A DNA stretch of 64,000 bases, taken from assembly GCA_013368445.1 (NCBI GenBank), contig JAACJO010000012.1:806001-870000 (forward strand). Direction: 5' to 3'. Source of the stretch: Leucocoprinus leucothites (lineage: Eukaryota > Basidiomycota > Agaricomycetes > Agaricales > Agaricaceae). Below, in pieces: positions 12,798 through 23,441 of the stretch. The translations under genes and the position numbers were made by a program. The notes under the pieces were generated by a model. It had not been told where the DNA came from and made no database searches. It was given only the letters and a program-made list of their open reading frames with translations. Position 1 is the stretch's first letter. The number at the start of each line of letters is the position of its first letter.

Positions 12798-12909
12798 TGA
12801 GTCGACCCAGGTTCGAACTGAGGACCTTCTGTGCGCAAGCAAGCCTAGATCCAGTTGACAACTGGAGAAGGTGTTAGACAGATGCGATAACCAACTACGC
12901 CATCGACCC
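12798..12909 (-). tRNA. tRNA-Val (anticodon AAC) with a 38-nt intron
   Basis: On the minus strand the acceptor stem GGGTCGA (12909-12903) pairs with TCGACTC, followed by discriminator A at 12798 and a short T-run (12797-12793) that fits a Pol III terminator. A D-arm with GCG/CGC pairs, an anticodon stem TCTGT/ACAGA, and a T-arm CTCAG-TTCGAAC-CTGGG are all visible. The anticodon loop reads C-T-AAC-A, and the intron (12834-12871) interrupts right after position 37, the canonical place. AAC decodes GUU valine codons. The gene sits between palC and the PIG-U gene. Confidence 0.88.
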
Positions 12910-13006
12910 TTGCTTAACCAATCTGTTTGTACAATTCCCATGATCTTCCATCAGTGAACGAAGCAAGCCATGGACGTCAATGGACAGTCTACACCTATGA
13001 CACGGA

Positions 13007-14669
13007 ATGTCTACTTCCAAGTTTCTAATCGCAAATAAGTTCGATGCTGCATTCTCGGCGCTCGTAGCCTCAAGGATCGCATTTGCCCTCTTCGGCCTCT
13101 CGAATACCCTAAAACACGACCAGTTGCTTTCGACACCTCTGTCATCATACACACAGCGTCAGTTCTCAGTCTCATCGGACGGACTTTGGTCTTGATTCAT
13201 TTCCCAGTTAGAGAAGGAATCTTTCTCCTCCGGAATGGGGTAGACCCATACTCAGGAGGGACATTTCGCCATGTGAGTTTGACTAGTACCTTCCTGTTGC
13301 ACTGGTCATAAATTCTCTCTCTTAGTCTCCCCTCCTACTTGCTCTATTTTCGGTGATACTTCCAGAATCTCGAACCTACGCGTCTCTCGTATGGACCATT
13401 TTCGACCTTGTTGGCGCATGGGCGCTTGTATCGACGTGGAGGGCGCGTCAGAATGTGCAAAAGACCTCAAGAGACAAGGTCGTTGCTGCCAGGTAGTTGC
13501 ATCCTTGAAAATTCCAGTCTCCCGCTTACATGTCTCCTCCAGTTACCTTCTCAATCCATATGTGTTCCTACCCACACTTGCACTCTCCTCCTCAAGCCTC
13601 CAGTCCTCCTTAATCCTGTTGTCTGTCAAATATGCTGCTGAAGGTCAGGGTTTTCTTGACTAGTTCGTTGTTTTGTTAACACTTTCTCTAGGTCGAGCAT
13701 CTCCCAGCCTACTCTTTCTCTCCGTACTCCTACACATCGATCTCTCAACGCTGGTTCTTCTGCTGCCTATACTACTACTGCTCATCAGTGATCCTCACTC
13801 CCACCTTGCATCTCCACGGCCATTCAGTGCGAATATTCGTCGTATTCTCCCTCTTTTTGGGGAATTCATCCTATATACTACCATCCTCTCTACCGCCTCA
13901 ACCATTATTGTGGGTGGTACACAGTGGATACCTCAGACCTGGGGAGCAACGTACGTTTTATTTCTCGCCTCCACCGTCACATTCTTCCTGACAAAATATC
14001 TAGACTGACCTTACCTGATTTAACTCCAAACACGGGACTATGGTGGTACTTTTTCACGGAGATGTTCGATCATTTCCGACCATTTTTCCTCATGGTCTTC
14101 AGCGTAGGTATCTGGACCTGAAAGTCTCTTGCTTTGGAGCACTTACGTTTCTATTCCCCTCAGGTTCACCTTCTGATCTACGTGGTACCCATGTGCATCA
14201 AGTTCCAGTAAGTTCTTATGTCTTGCTCCGCCTTACAAAATGTGACAGAGGCATGTAGATACGACCCTCTATACGCCATATTCCTTCTTTTGGGGGTGCT
14301 AGGAACATTCAAGGCATACCCAACACTCTCTGATCCTGGCTTGTTCTTCAGTGTTCTGTCCATCTTCCCGGAAGTGCATCCCTGTAAGTTCACTTCAAGG
14401 GTAGACGGTGTATTCTGTCAAAACTGACTAGCTCCTCAGACCTTCGGCACCCCATTGTTACAGCACTTATCCATCTCCATGCGGCACTCCTCATGCCCCT
14501 GTTCAATCACCTTTGGCTCAACACCGGCACTGGCAATGCCAATTTCTTTTATGCTTCAACATTGGTGTTTGCATGTGGGAACGGTGCTGGGCTCATCGAC
14601 GCTGTTTGGGCAGGGTTGCGTATTGCGATTGGTAAAGAGACGGAAGGCTACGTAGTCGTACAGGAGTGA
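13007..14669 (+). CDS. GAB1: GPI transamidase subunit PIG-U / Gab1 (CDC91)
   Basis: Multi-pass ER membrane subunit of the GPI transamidase complex, which attaches GPI anchors to secretory proteins. The start at 13007 gives [13 protein letters not shown] and RIAFALFGL. The second exon gives [20 protein letters not shown], then HSPLLLALF, both diagnostic for the family. Later exons add [40 protein letters not shown] and [17 protein letters not shown]. The C-terminus ends EGYVVVQE at 14669. Many hydrophobic segments are spread over the protein, as expected. At least seven short introns. The 5' end lies 98 bp from the tRNA-Val gene, which is transcribed the other way. Confidence 0.92.
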
Positions 14670-14897
14670 GGAGCTAACACCTGTAATGCGTTTATACCGA
14701 ATCCTCGTTATTTAAATCGGCACATTGACATGCATTGCATTTTATGTGAACTCTTAGAAGTACAGAGGCAATGCATTATAATACCTTGTGCATAATAGCG
14801 CACAGAGGAATACTGAGGTGATGGCTCTGATCGTGGATTGAAGAGAGCCATTCTGATCTCTGTATAACAATCTCTGTAGAGAAACAGCATCATGCTA

Positions 14898-17070
14898 TCA
14901 GTCGTCGATAGGCTCCAACAGATCCTCAACCAAGCTGAGGTTAATCGGGATGTTCGCGTTGCGCAGGTAGTCATCATTCCTAGTTAAAAGTCAGCAGTTG
15001 TCTCAGAGTGGATATCTCACATAACGCACCAAAACTGACAGATGATGTCCCGTCAAAGGAAGGTTTATACGACCGAAAGAATTGTTCTGATAACCACTTA
15101 CCTTGGAATAGTGCCGGTTCCCAGAATCGCATCTACGATAAGCCTTAAGGAGTGCCTTAATTTTGACATGCTGGGAGCACTCACAGGATCGTTACTATGT
15201 GTTGACCATCTTTCCATCGCCACTTTTTCACAAGCTTGACGCAGGCCATCAGATTACACGCACTACTAGAGCCCAAGAACAACCCATCGTTCTTGACAAG
15301 ATATCGAGACATAGCAACGGCTTCCTCATCCGTGATACTGAGACAAATCAGCGCCCAGGCTGCTAGTACTGGGGATTGATCATACCGGAATGCATTATCT
15401 ATTACTGAAAGAGCTGATTCGATGTTGTTCGTCAGGCGATTGATGCCGCTAAAAGCGAATTGAGCTGGTGCGCAAGAAAGAGGTGGTGGTAGGACTTACA
15501 TGCCCTCTACGACGGTATCAACTTGATGCCTCCTTCTAGTACCTTCAGCTTCTCGTCTATCATACATTACACCATATTCAACCTTGACTGTTTATGAGTC
15601 TCCGAGCTCGGATCAGACGCGGTCTGCTTTATACAGACCTTGTTATAGAGACCACTCCCTTCCGGATCCGCAATGGCGACTATGATATCCGGATTGACAG
15701 ATTTCAGGTAGTAACCGGCCCCAGCAACTGTTCCACCTGTTCCAGCACCTGAAACGAACGCATGAACTCGTCCGCTTGTCTGTCTCCAGATTTCTGGTCC
15801 GGTTCCGTTAAAGTGGGCATCAAAATTCGCTTTGTTCTATTGACAAAAAGTCGAGCATTTTCGGATGGGACATTGGTTTTCTTAAAACTCACCTCAAACT
15901 GGTCTGCAAAATAACCTCGGGGCTTGGTCAAGAAATCTTCGTTGGCCTGCCAACCACTATGGTTGAGGTCGACATCTGCGGTGGTGGTCACGACAACAGA
16001 GGAGGGCGTGGACTGAAGCGTACGAGAATGAGAACCTGGGGTTAAACTCGACGAGCCAGCTAGGTCCTCTTGCGCAAACCTGCTTGCTCGTTGTCGGGCG
16101 AGATTCTTCAGATAGCATCAAGATTGCAACTGAAATAAAACTGGGACGGCATAGTACTCACGACATACTAGGAGAGATAAGGACAGTAATCTCAATTTGG
16201 ATTAACGAGCTATACATACCTGTTTCTTGTCAACGATACTTGCAGGGCGAACTCTCTCCACTTCAGCTCCGAGCGCTAACAACGCCTTGACTTTCTCCTC
16301 TGCAACATCGTCTGGCATTATAATAGCTGATGGAAAGGTACTTAGTATGTTGATTTACGGCCGACGCGTCAAGATGCATACTTGCGTCATAACCCCTGAG
16401 ATTGTGAATTTCAATCAAGATATCTGGAGAAAAAGGCAAGCAAAAACTCACCGAGCGCGTGCAATTGTTGCGATGGATATCCCGGTTGAGCCAACGGTCC
16501 CCTCGAAGATCCGTGAGCCAGTATAAGGTCGCAGCAACCCATTCCTTTCAGCATCTTCAATCACTGCATGTCACACTGGTTCAGATGAATCTGTTCTATT
16601 CTCTATTTTTGAGCTTACTTTGCAAGGCAACCCGATCCTTAACACTTCCGCCTGGGTTCAGGAACTGCAAATCTGGTGATGAGATTTTAAGCAAAGGAAA
16701 AGCAGCTGGAATGAAAAACCTCCGCTTTTCCTAAAATCTCGACCCCGAGCGCGTTGCTTAAGGAGTTTATCCTGACCAAAGGTGTATTCCCTTCGCCGTG
16801 TAAATTACCGCAAGTTCGTTCTCTTGATGGGAGATACACACCAATAAGTCCCGTCACTCCGGAAACAATTTCATCGCTTCTCAGCTCGATGGGCCGCGCC
16901 TCAAATGTTTCAATTTGCTTTGTCCTTTGCTTTCGTAGGTTCAAGTAACGCGTGAAAGACAGCGTGGTGTATGAGAGCGATACTCCAATTAAAACGCCAT
17001 AGCAAACGTGTTTTATCTTATGCTGAGAAAGCCAGTCTGTCCAATGTTCAGAAGCTGGGAACCAGCCCAT
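14898..17070 (-). CDS. MCY1: Membrane-anchored cysteine synthase-like protein (Mcy1 type)
   Basis: PLP-dependent beta-family enzyme resembling yeast Mcy1/YGR012W, a cysteine-synthase homologue of the mitochondrial outer membrane. The N-terminus (start 17070) has a membrane segment, VCYGVLIGVSLSYTTLSFTRY, shared in spirit with Mcy1. Then follow GNTPLVRINSLSNALGVEI, the PLP lysine motif LNPGGSVKDRVAL, EGTVGSTGISIATIARA, VSGAGTGGTVAGAGYYL and SSSACNLMA. It ends LSLVEDLLEPIDD. An unusual low-complexity Ser/Thr-rich insertion (SSSLTPGSHSRTLQSTPSS) lies in the middle of the catalytic domain. Whether it makes cysteine cannot be read from the sequence. Introns are numerous. The 5' region faces the CoA-binding gene. 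Confidence 0.88.
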
Positions 17071-17488
17071 GAGTGGATGTGGAAGGAAACAGTAAGCGAG
17101 TTAGAGTGCGTGAGTATGTCATTTGTTGGCGCCAGTATTGCATTATTGATCCCGAGACCGTTTACTCAGCGGTGGTCCTGTTCCATCGTAATGCATCATC
17201 TTTTTACCCATTGACTATGGCTACTTTTCGATAAGCATGAGCGTTATCAAGCCCGACACGGGTTTCTCGCGAAAGACACTCTCCTCAGCCAAGGGGAAAA
17301 CTGTCGAAAAGCGGAAACTCGGGCAGCTAATTTCTCCCGAACTCGCTGTGGTTCCGTCCACATGCCCAATTACACCAATCTGACCAATGGCGCAACTTGG
17401 AACCACCACCAAACATGCACTCAGATATAAGCAGACGGTTTGGCAATCCTTGTCCCGATCAGCACAATTCTTTCAGCGTGCCCCTGAC

Positions 17489-18067
17489 ATGACCACTGCA
17501 CAAGAAATCAAGAAGAAATTCCTATCTTCTCCCAACTTCGCCGTCGTTGGCGCATCCAAAGACCAGTCCAAGTTTGGTACAAAGGTCTCAGCTTCTCTAC
17601 CACCCCTCCATCTGCCACTGACCCACAATTGCGTGCAGATTCTCAAGTGGTATCAGGCTCGAAACCTCGACATAACCCCTGTCCATCCCGTGAGTAACCA
17701 TGTTGTGGTACGGTGCACCTCTCTTCACGAAGCGTCCAGAAAGAGACCGAGCTTGAAGGTGTGGCGACAGTTTCAAACCTGGCCGGGCTTCCTTCCCCTG
17801 CATCAACTTCTGTGAGCATCGTTACACCCCCAAAGGTAACCATTCTCGCTCGCCATCCGCCGTGCCCTATTCACAAATGGCCAGGTGACTTTGAACATCC
17901 TCAAAGAGGCCAAGGAGCTCAAAGTCCCAGCTTTGTGGCTCCAGCCTGGAGCTGAGGACGAAACGGTGGCTGATTTCATTAAAGAAAATGGGCTGGCAGG
18001 CCAAGTCATCTATGGTGGGCCATGTCTACTTGTCGAGGGCGACGGTATTCGGAAAAGTCTTCTCTGA
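17489..18067 (+). CDS. CoA-binding domain protein (Rossmann fold)
   Basis: Small protein of the CoA_binding_2 family, which resembles the nucleotide-binding part of succinyl-CoA synthetase; the cellular role is generally unknown. Four exons give MTTAQEIKKKFLSSP, NFAVVGASKDQSKFGTK (glycine-rich loop), ILKWYQARNLDITPVHP, then KETELEGVATVSNLAGLPS, VSIVTPPKVTLNILKEAK, and VPALWLQPGAEDE, with a C-terminus GGPCLLVEGDGIRKSLL. The joins are all in frame. An in-frame ATG upstream at 17387 would add 34 residues rich in Arg/Gln/Ser that could serve as a mitochondrial presequence; the ATG at 17489 was chosen because it begins at the usual start of the domain. Confidence 0.85.
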
Positions 18068-18370
18068 ACGTACTTAGTGGTATCTCATGTTGATTTGCAA
18101 GAAATATCATCCCTGAGGGAGTTCATTAATGTCCCAGAACCGGATCACTGGCGATCAGAGCAACATTTTTGGTCAGAACAATATGAACGCCGACTTTTGC
18201 TGCTTGCCACTCCTCCATTGCACCGTGCACGAAGGTAATCTTCAACTTCTAAGCAATCACACACAAGTTACAGTCGGCGCGCCGATGGTTGCGAAGGCTC
18301 GCATCACCTAAAATAGCTCTTTTACGAGCGCTCCCAACTACCCTTGGATCTCACTTTCTTCCACTCCACC

Positions 18371-20204
18371 ATGATGTGGACCCTCACCACTCTAGTTCTG
18401 ACCCTTGCGGCAATGTCAGCAGCGACGACACATAGTTCACACCCACACCGGCATGGTCGGAGACAACAGACTACTAGTAACTCGTCTAGTTCAGCGCTCA
18501 TAGCGTCGGCCTGGTATGCAGGATGGCATTCAAAAGATTTTCCTTTAGAAGACGTTAGCTGGTCAAAATATACCCATATGGCCTATGCTTTTGCGTATGT
18601 CGTGTAATTCCGTTCAAAGAACTTTCCTTTGACTCGTTTTACAGGATCACTACACCAAAACCTAGCGTGATTTCGCTAGAGGCATCCGATCAACATTTAT
18701 TGCCAGAATTCGTTGAGGCTGCCCACAAACACGTAAATTTACCTCCATTCCAGCACGGACATCCCCTTACTGAGTGTCCTGAGATGTAGGGTGTAAAAGC
18801 TAGTCTTTCCATTGGGGGTTGGACCGGCTCGCGTTATTTCTCTTCCAACGTCGGCTCATCGACAAACCGAACCGACTTCGTCAACGCCATCGCAAATCTA
18901 GTAGAGAAATACTCCCTGGATGGTATTGAACTTGAGTACGTTCCCGCTCCCACTTTCTCACTACTTCCCTCATTCAGCCTTAGTTGGGAGTACCCTGGTT
19001 TGCAAGGAATAGGGTGTAACTCTATCAGCTCTGATGACACCTCCAACTTTCTTACCTTCTTGAAAGAATTGCGATCATCATCAGTTGGACAGAATCTGAT
19101 CCTTTCTGCTGCCGTTTATACCAAACCCTTTGCCGACGCGAGTGGCCAACCATCGAGCAACCTTTCAGATTTCAGTCACGTTCTAGACTACATTTCCATC
19201 ATGAATTACGATACCAAATCCACACCATCCTCAGGCGCTCCTCCCAATGCACCATTGGATGATTCTTGCGCACCCGGTGGAAGCCAAACGGGCTCGGCCA
19301 GAACTGCAGTCAGCGCATGGGAGACAGCTGGAATTCCAGTTAATCAAATTGTCCTCGGTGTACCCGCTTATGGTCATTCTTTCGCGATACCGCCTTCAGT
19401 TGCATTGTCTGGCCAAGACAATGGCACCACCCTTTCGCCATACCCTTCTTATCCCGCCAATAACACTCGGAAAGGAGACCGGTGGGACGGCGACGGTGGG
19501 CTCGATGTTTGTGGAAATCCAGTCGGCCCGGGGGGTATCTACTCATACTGGGGATTAATCGATGCTGGCCTCTTGAATTCCGATGGGACAATACCTGAAA
19601 ACATAGCTTATCGTTTTGATAACTGTAGCCAAACAGTGGGTAGACCCTTCATATCCTTTATCAACCCTCGCCGGTTGCCCGCTTCCCCTTGCATTGTATT
19701 TCCCCGCATTCCCCAGACTTCCATTCCAGAGAGATATGCAAACCGGCTAATCAAATTTGATCTTATTTTTATCCATTCTAGCCATTTTTGTATGATGAGG
19801 CCAATCAGATTTATGTCTCGTACGATGACGCCGAATCATTCTCCGTAAAAGGTAACTATATCAATGTCACTGGACTGGCGGGCTTCGCCATGTGGGAAGC
19901 TGGAGGGGATTACAAGGACGTCCTTCTTGATTCAATAAGTGCGTTCTTCTGTTCTGTGCTAGCGTCTGTTCGGAGGATAATCTTCATCATCTCTTTTGAT
20001 TCTCTTCTAGCCTCCGCGAGCCGCAACGGCGACCCGTCACGTCTGCCACCGCCTTCCAGTGTCAGTAACTCAGCACCGAAAATTTCATCGGCTGCCTCGA
20101 GTGCAGCAACACCACAATCATTGCTCCTTTTTAATTCAATCGCCGTCAGCACCACGTCTCTGACAATTTTATCGTTATTATTATCACCGACCACCCTCTT
20201 GTAA
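18371..20204 (+). CDS. Secreted or GPI-anchored GH18 chitinase
   Basis: Glycoside hydrolase family 18 protein, expected to hydrolyse chitin in the fungal wall or in prey and debris. It begins with a signal peptide (MMWTLTTLVLTLAAMSAAT) and a His/Ser-rich linker. The barrel shows SAWYAGWHSKDFP, YTHMAYAFA, KASLSIGGWTGSRYF, the active-site strand DGIELDWEYPG, ISIMNYD, VLGVPAYGHSF and GFAMWEAGGDY. The catalytic Glu of DxDxE is present, but the usual DGxDxDxE reads D-G-I-E-L-D-W-E. The C-terminus is Ser/Ala-rich and ends in a hydrophobic tail (LTILSLLLSPTTLL), which fits GPI attachment. About six introns; the active-site codons are split by an intron near 18935-18985. The ATG at 18371 directly starts the signal peptide. 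Confidence 0.92.
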
Positions 20205-22980
20205 TATATCCGAACTTTTCTTGTTCCAAGTCCGGCATTCTGTCCCATGTGTCGTGTTTTTCGCAGTCTTTTGCGCTTCGGATACTTCGACGGCAAATTA
20301 GATCTTGAGACCTATGAAAGACTTAACTTTTTGACATCTAAGAACTTCAAACGTCGATATCTGGAACGCGAGTTGGGGCTGTTTGCGTGCTTGAAATTGC
20401 CGAAGTGCCTGGAAAGAAGTGCTTCGAATACTCGTGTTATCGTCGTGTAGATGGCTCATCAAAGAATCGCGGAATTGGCGGACACGCTCCCTCATCCTTG
20501 CTTTGGTCAAAGCACGCTAATCAGCGTTATGAAACGTCTGTGGTGCTGTCGTGGCTTTTGCGGCTCTTTATGCCCAGGAGTTAGGCTCACGGACTTGTGG
20601 CATCAAAATATGTAAAGTATTTGTCTCCTGGCGTAGCCCAGGAACACGTTTTTTGATTATCAGTTTTGATATATGTTTAGCAAACGAGTGCATATGTTTG
20701 AGAACAAGGCACCGAGCAGTATTAAACAATATGACAAGAAACAACGTGTTGTGAGCGCCCTATTTCTAGAGGGAGAATCTATTAATATATGTGAATGAAT
20801 ACAATGTTGATGCATGATGCAGACGTCTGGGCGCTCCACTCATATACTTACTGTATTACAGAGTATTACATTACCCTGCGTAATGCATTCCCGCGTAAAG
20901 TGGCAGTAGTAGTAGCTGTACGACAGCCTTCGATCATATCACACCGGATCGTGTTTTTCAGGGTCCTAGACTCGAAAGCCTTGTCTAGCTTTCATGTTTT
21001 ATCTAGTGATGCCTAGTAGACAGGTAGCAGCACATGATTAGGCTAGTCCTACGGTGGCTGACAGCCACAGTACAGCCATCGACATGAGTATGAAACGGCG
21101 CATGGTCCTGCATTGTTGGGTCCAAGGCGATGAGCCACTATAGTATTGATTCATAGGGGAGGCCACCAGGCTTGTTCCGCTTTTGCTCCCTTTGTGCCGC
21201 CTTGACCACCTTGTAAGGTCCGTAAATGACAGGTGTAAGAATATTCACGCCCATGGTGAGGAGCTGCCTCCATTCTTATCAGACCTGTAAATCTCAATTT
21301 AATTTAAATGTTCATGTCTTCGTAGTAGAGGAACAAGAAAGACCTTGTTCAAGATTTCTTAGTGACATCCTAGTGTCACTCGATGAGTTTCCATTTTGTG
21401 CACTGTTTGTGAAAAAAAGTACTCATTGTTACCTCTTCGTGGCCAATATCATACATAGCCTTGTGCGGCTGGGCCGTAATTGACTCGGGCGGCCACGGTC
21501 CATAAATATCGTAACAGGCTGTGACGTATGCAGTTCAGCACCAGAAGCACCGAAACGCGTATCAACATTCTATACCTCAATTTTTTATGTTTTAGACACG
21601 GCCTCCGCCCTGCTAGAATAATTTCGCTCCAACTTCTCGAAAACCCATGCTTTGTATCTGAATTTCGGCCGAGAATAATTCCCAGCTTTGTGGAAATTTT
21701 ACAATCGAGATAGGCAGACTATTAACGCTTTCCGCGAAAATCCTGAGATCAGGCTAGTGAAATTGACCAGCAAAACGCTATTTACCAGAGCCCAAGTAGG
21801 ACTGTTTGGCGAGCGTCGTAAGTTTCCTGCACTGACCTCTAGAATTTAGGCTTTAAAATTAGTCCTCTTGGCTCTTCCCACTTTATGCCAAGATGATCAG
21901 CTTATCCCCTCACCTTCCCGAGTCCCCAAATGCGGTGAATGTCTCTGTGGTGAGGGACGTGGAGACATTTTCTGCACGTCTTTGAACCTCCTTAGGTGTT
22001 TGTCGTGCTCTCCAAATTCTCTTACGGGCCGGATGCTCCGTGCTCGTATGGTCCGTTAATGAGCAGGCGAAGTATCCAAGATATTAAGTAAATTGTTCAG
22101 TAGTCCCGAGTCCTCCAACGAGGTGATTAAATGTTAGTGTGTGTGGGATGATTTGCGGAGGGCGCTGAGTCTCCGGATCGGACCCAGATTCACGGCAGAA
22201 CTAATTGTCTCCCGAGCAGTCCCCTCCCTTGCATGATCTCATAGACTCAATTAGGACACTGAATGTTCAAGCTTCAGAATGTCCTTTCGTGGTTTCTGAA
22301 AGGAATCGCGGAAACGCTTATCTTCGCGGAAATTCAATGTAATGCAAACGTGATCCGGTAAGTGTTATAGAACGGCATCACTCAATTGAATTGCATTGAG
22401 AGCACCCTGCGAGGAATACGCGCCACGCTGAAATCGCATTGCAGTAAAAAGTATACTGAATCTCATGACCATCAAAATTCCAGACTCCGGAGAATGCAGC
22501 TTGATCCATCAGGTGCGACAGACGCGTTGATTGTGCATTTCCCTTGTGCCAGATATATAAATCGACTCCTGCCACCACGACATGATATTCTCTTCTCCCC
22601 ACCCTTCCACATCGCGCATTCCATTCCCCCCTTTGCCTCGTTGCCCGCACTTGCTACACAAAGCCCCGAAGTCCTGACCCAAAAACGGCATGTTCCGATC
22701 GCGTCCGTTGAGTACGTCCTTTCAACTTTCCCAATTTAGGACACCCTTTGTTCTGACTATTCGGCGGTGAGAACAGCAGGTCCTTGGGTTTGTCCGTCCG
22801 TTCATGCTCCAGTGCTGGTTCGAGCATCTCGACTCACCCTTCCAACGAATATGACGTTAATATAAATTCCAGCAATCGATCCTTCCGCCCATCACATACG
22901 ATATCTTCCCGAGTTCTGTACGCCACCCTTAACTACACCCTCCTCATTTTCTCTCAACGCATGCCCCATTTAATGGTCAG
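20205..22980. other. Gene-poor region, no gene recognised
   Basis: 2.8 kb without a convincing coding exon. Frames are short and without domains. The first part holds the 3' UTR of the chitinase gene. The last 400 bp (22550-22980) are pyrimidine-rich and probably the promoter and 5' UTR of the small gene at 22981. No inverted terminal repeats or transposon protein fragments were seen. Confidence 0.55.
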
Positions 22981-23181
22981 ATGGCCTCAAATCCACCCTC
23001 ACCACAGAATGCCCGAAAGAGCGCTACTCGGCCATCATTAGTATCACCGGCGCAGGCGATAGCGGACGCATGGAAGAGGGAGTCATCTGAAAGTCAGGAA
23101 AGATGGCGTAAGTTGGATGCAGAGATGAAGCGACGATATGAAGAAGCTCGGAGGAGACAACTAGCCCAATCGAAGATGTGA
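22981..23181 (+). CDS. Very small basic helical protein, unknown
   Basis: Single open frame of 66 codons: a Ser/Pro/Arg N-terminus (MASNPPSPQNARKSATRPS) and a charged helix with IADAWKRESSESQERWRKL and EMKRRYEEARRRQLAQS. The regular spacing of Arg/Glu over the last 40 residues suggests a real amphipathic or coiled helix. No known family recognised. It could also be the last exon of a longer gene, since the ATG follows an AG dinucleotide. The zinc-finger gene lies convergent, 260 bp downstream. Confidence 0.45.
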   Translation: MASNPPSPQNARKSATRPSLVSPAQAIADAWKRESSESQERWRKLDAEMKRRYEEARRRQLAQSKM

Positions 23182-23441
23182 ATTGGGGAGAAACCAAAAT
23201 GGTGAGGTCCTTCATCCACCGTGCGAGCCCAAACCAAACCAATGCGTGTAATGCAGAAATACTTTCTCGTTCCTTTCACCCTCTCGACGACGAGAAATGC
23301 TCGCGGGATCTCGGGAGCGTCTGTAGCTCGACTGTAATGGACTGCATTATTTATTCAGCGTCAACGTCGGTTGTACTTTAGCAATAGAATCTCACCAGAC
23401 CTTGTAACAGAACAGAACATACTACTTCTGGCTTGTAATCC

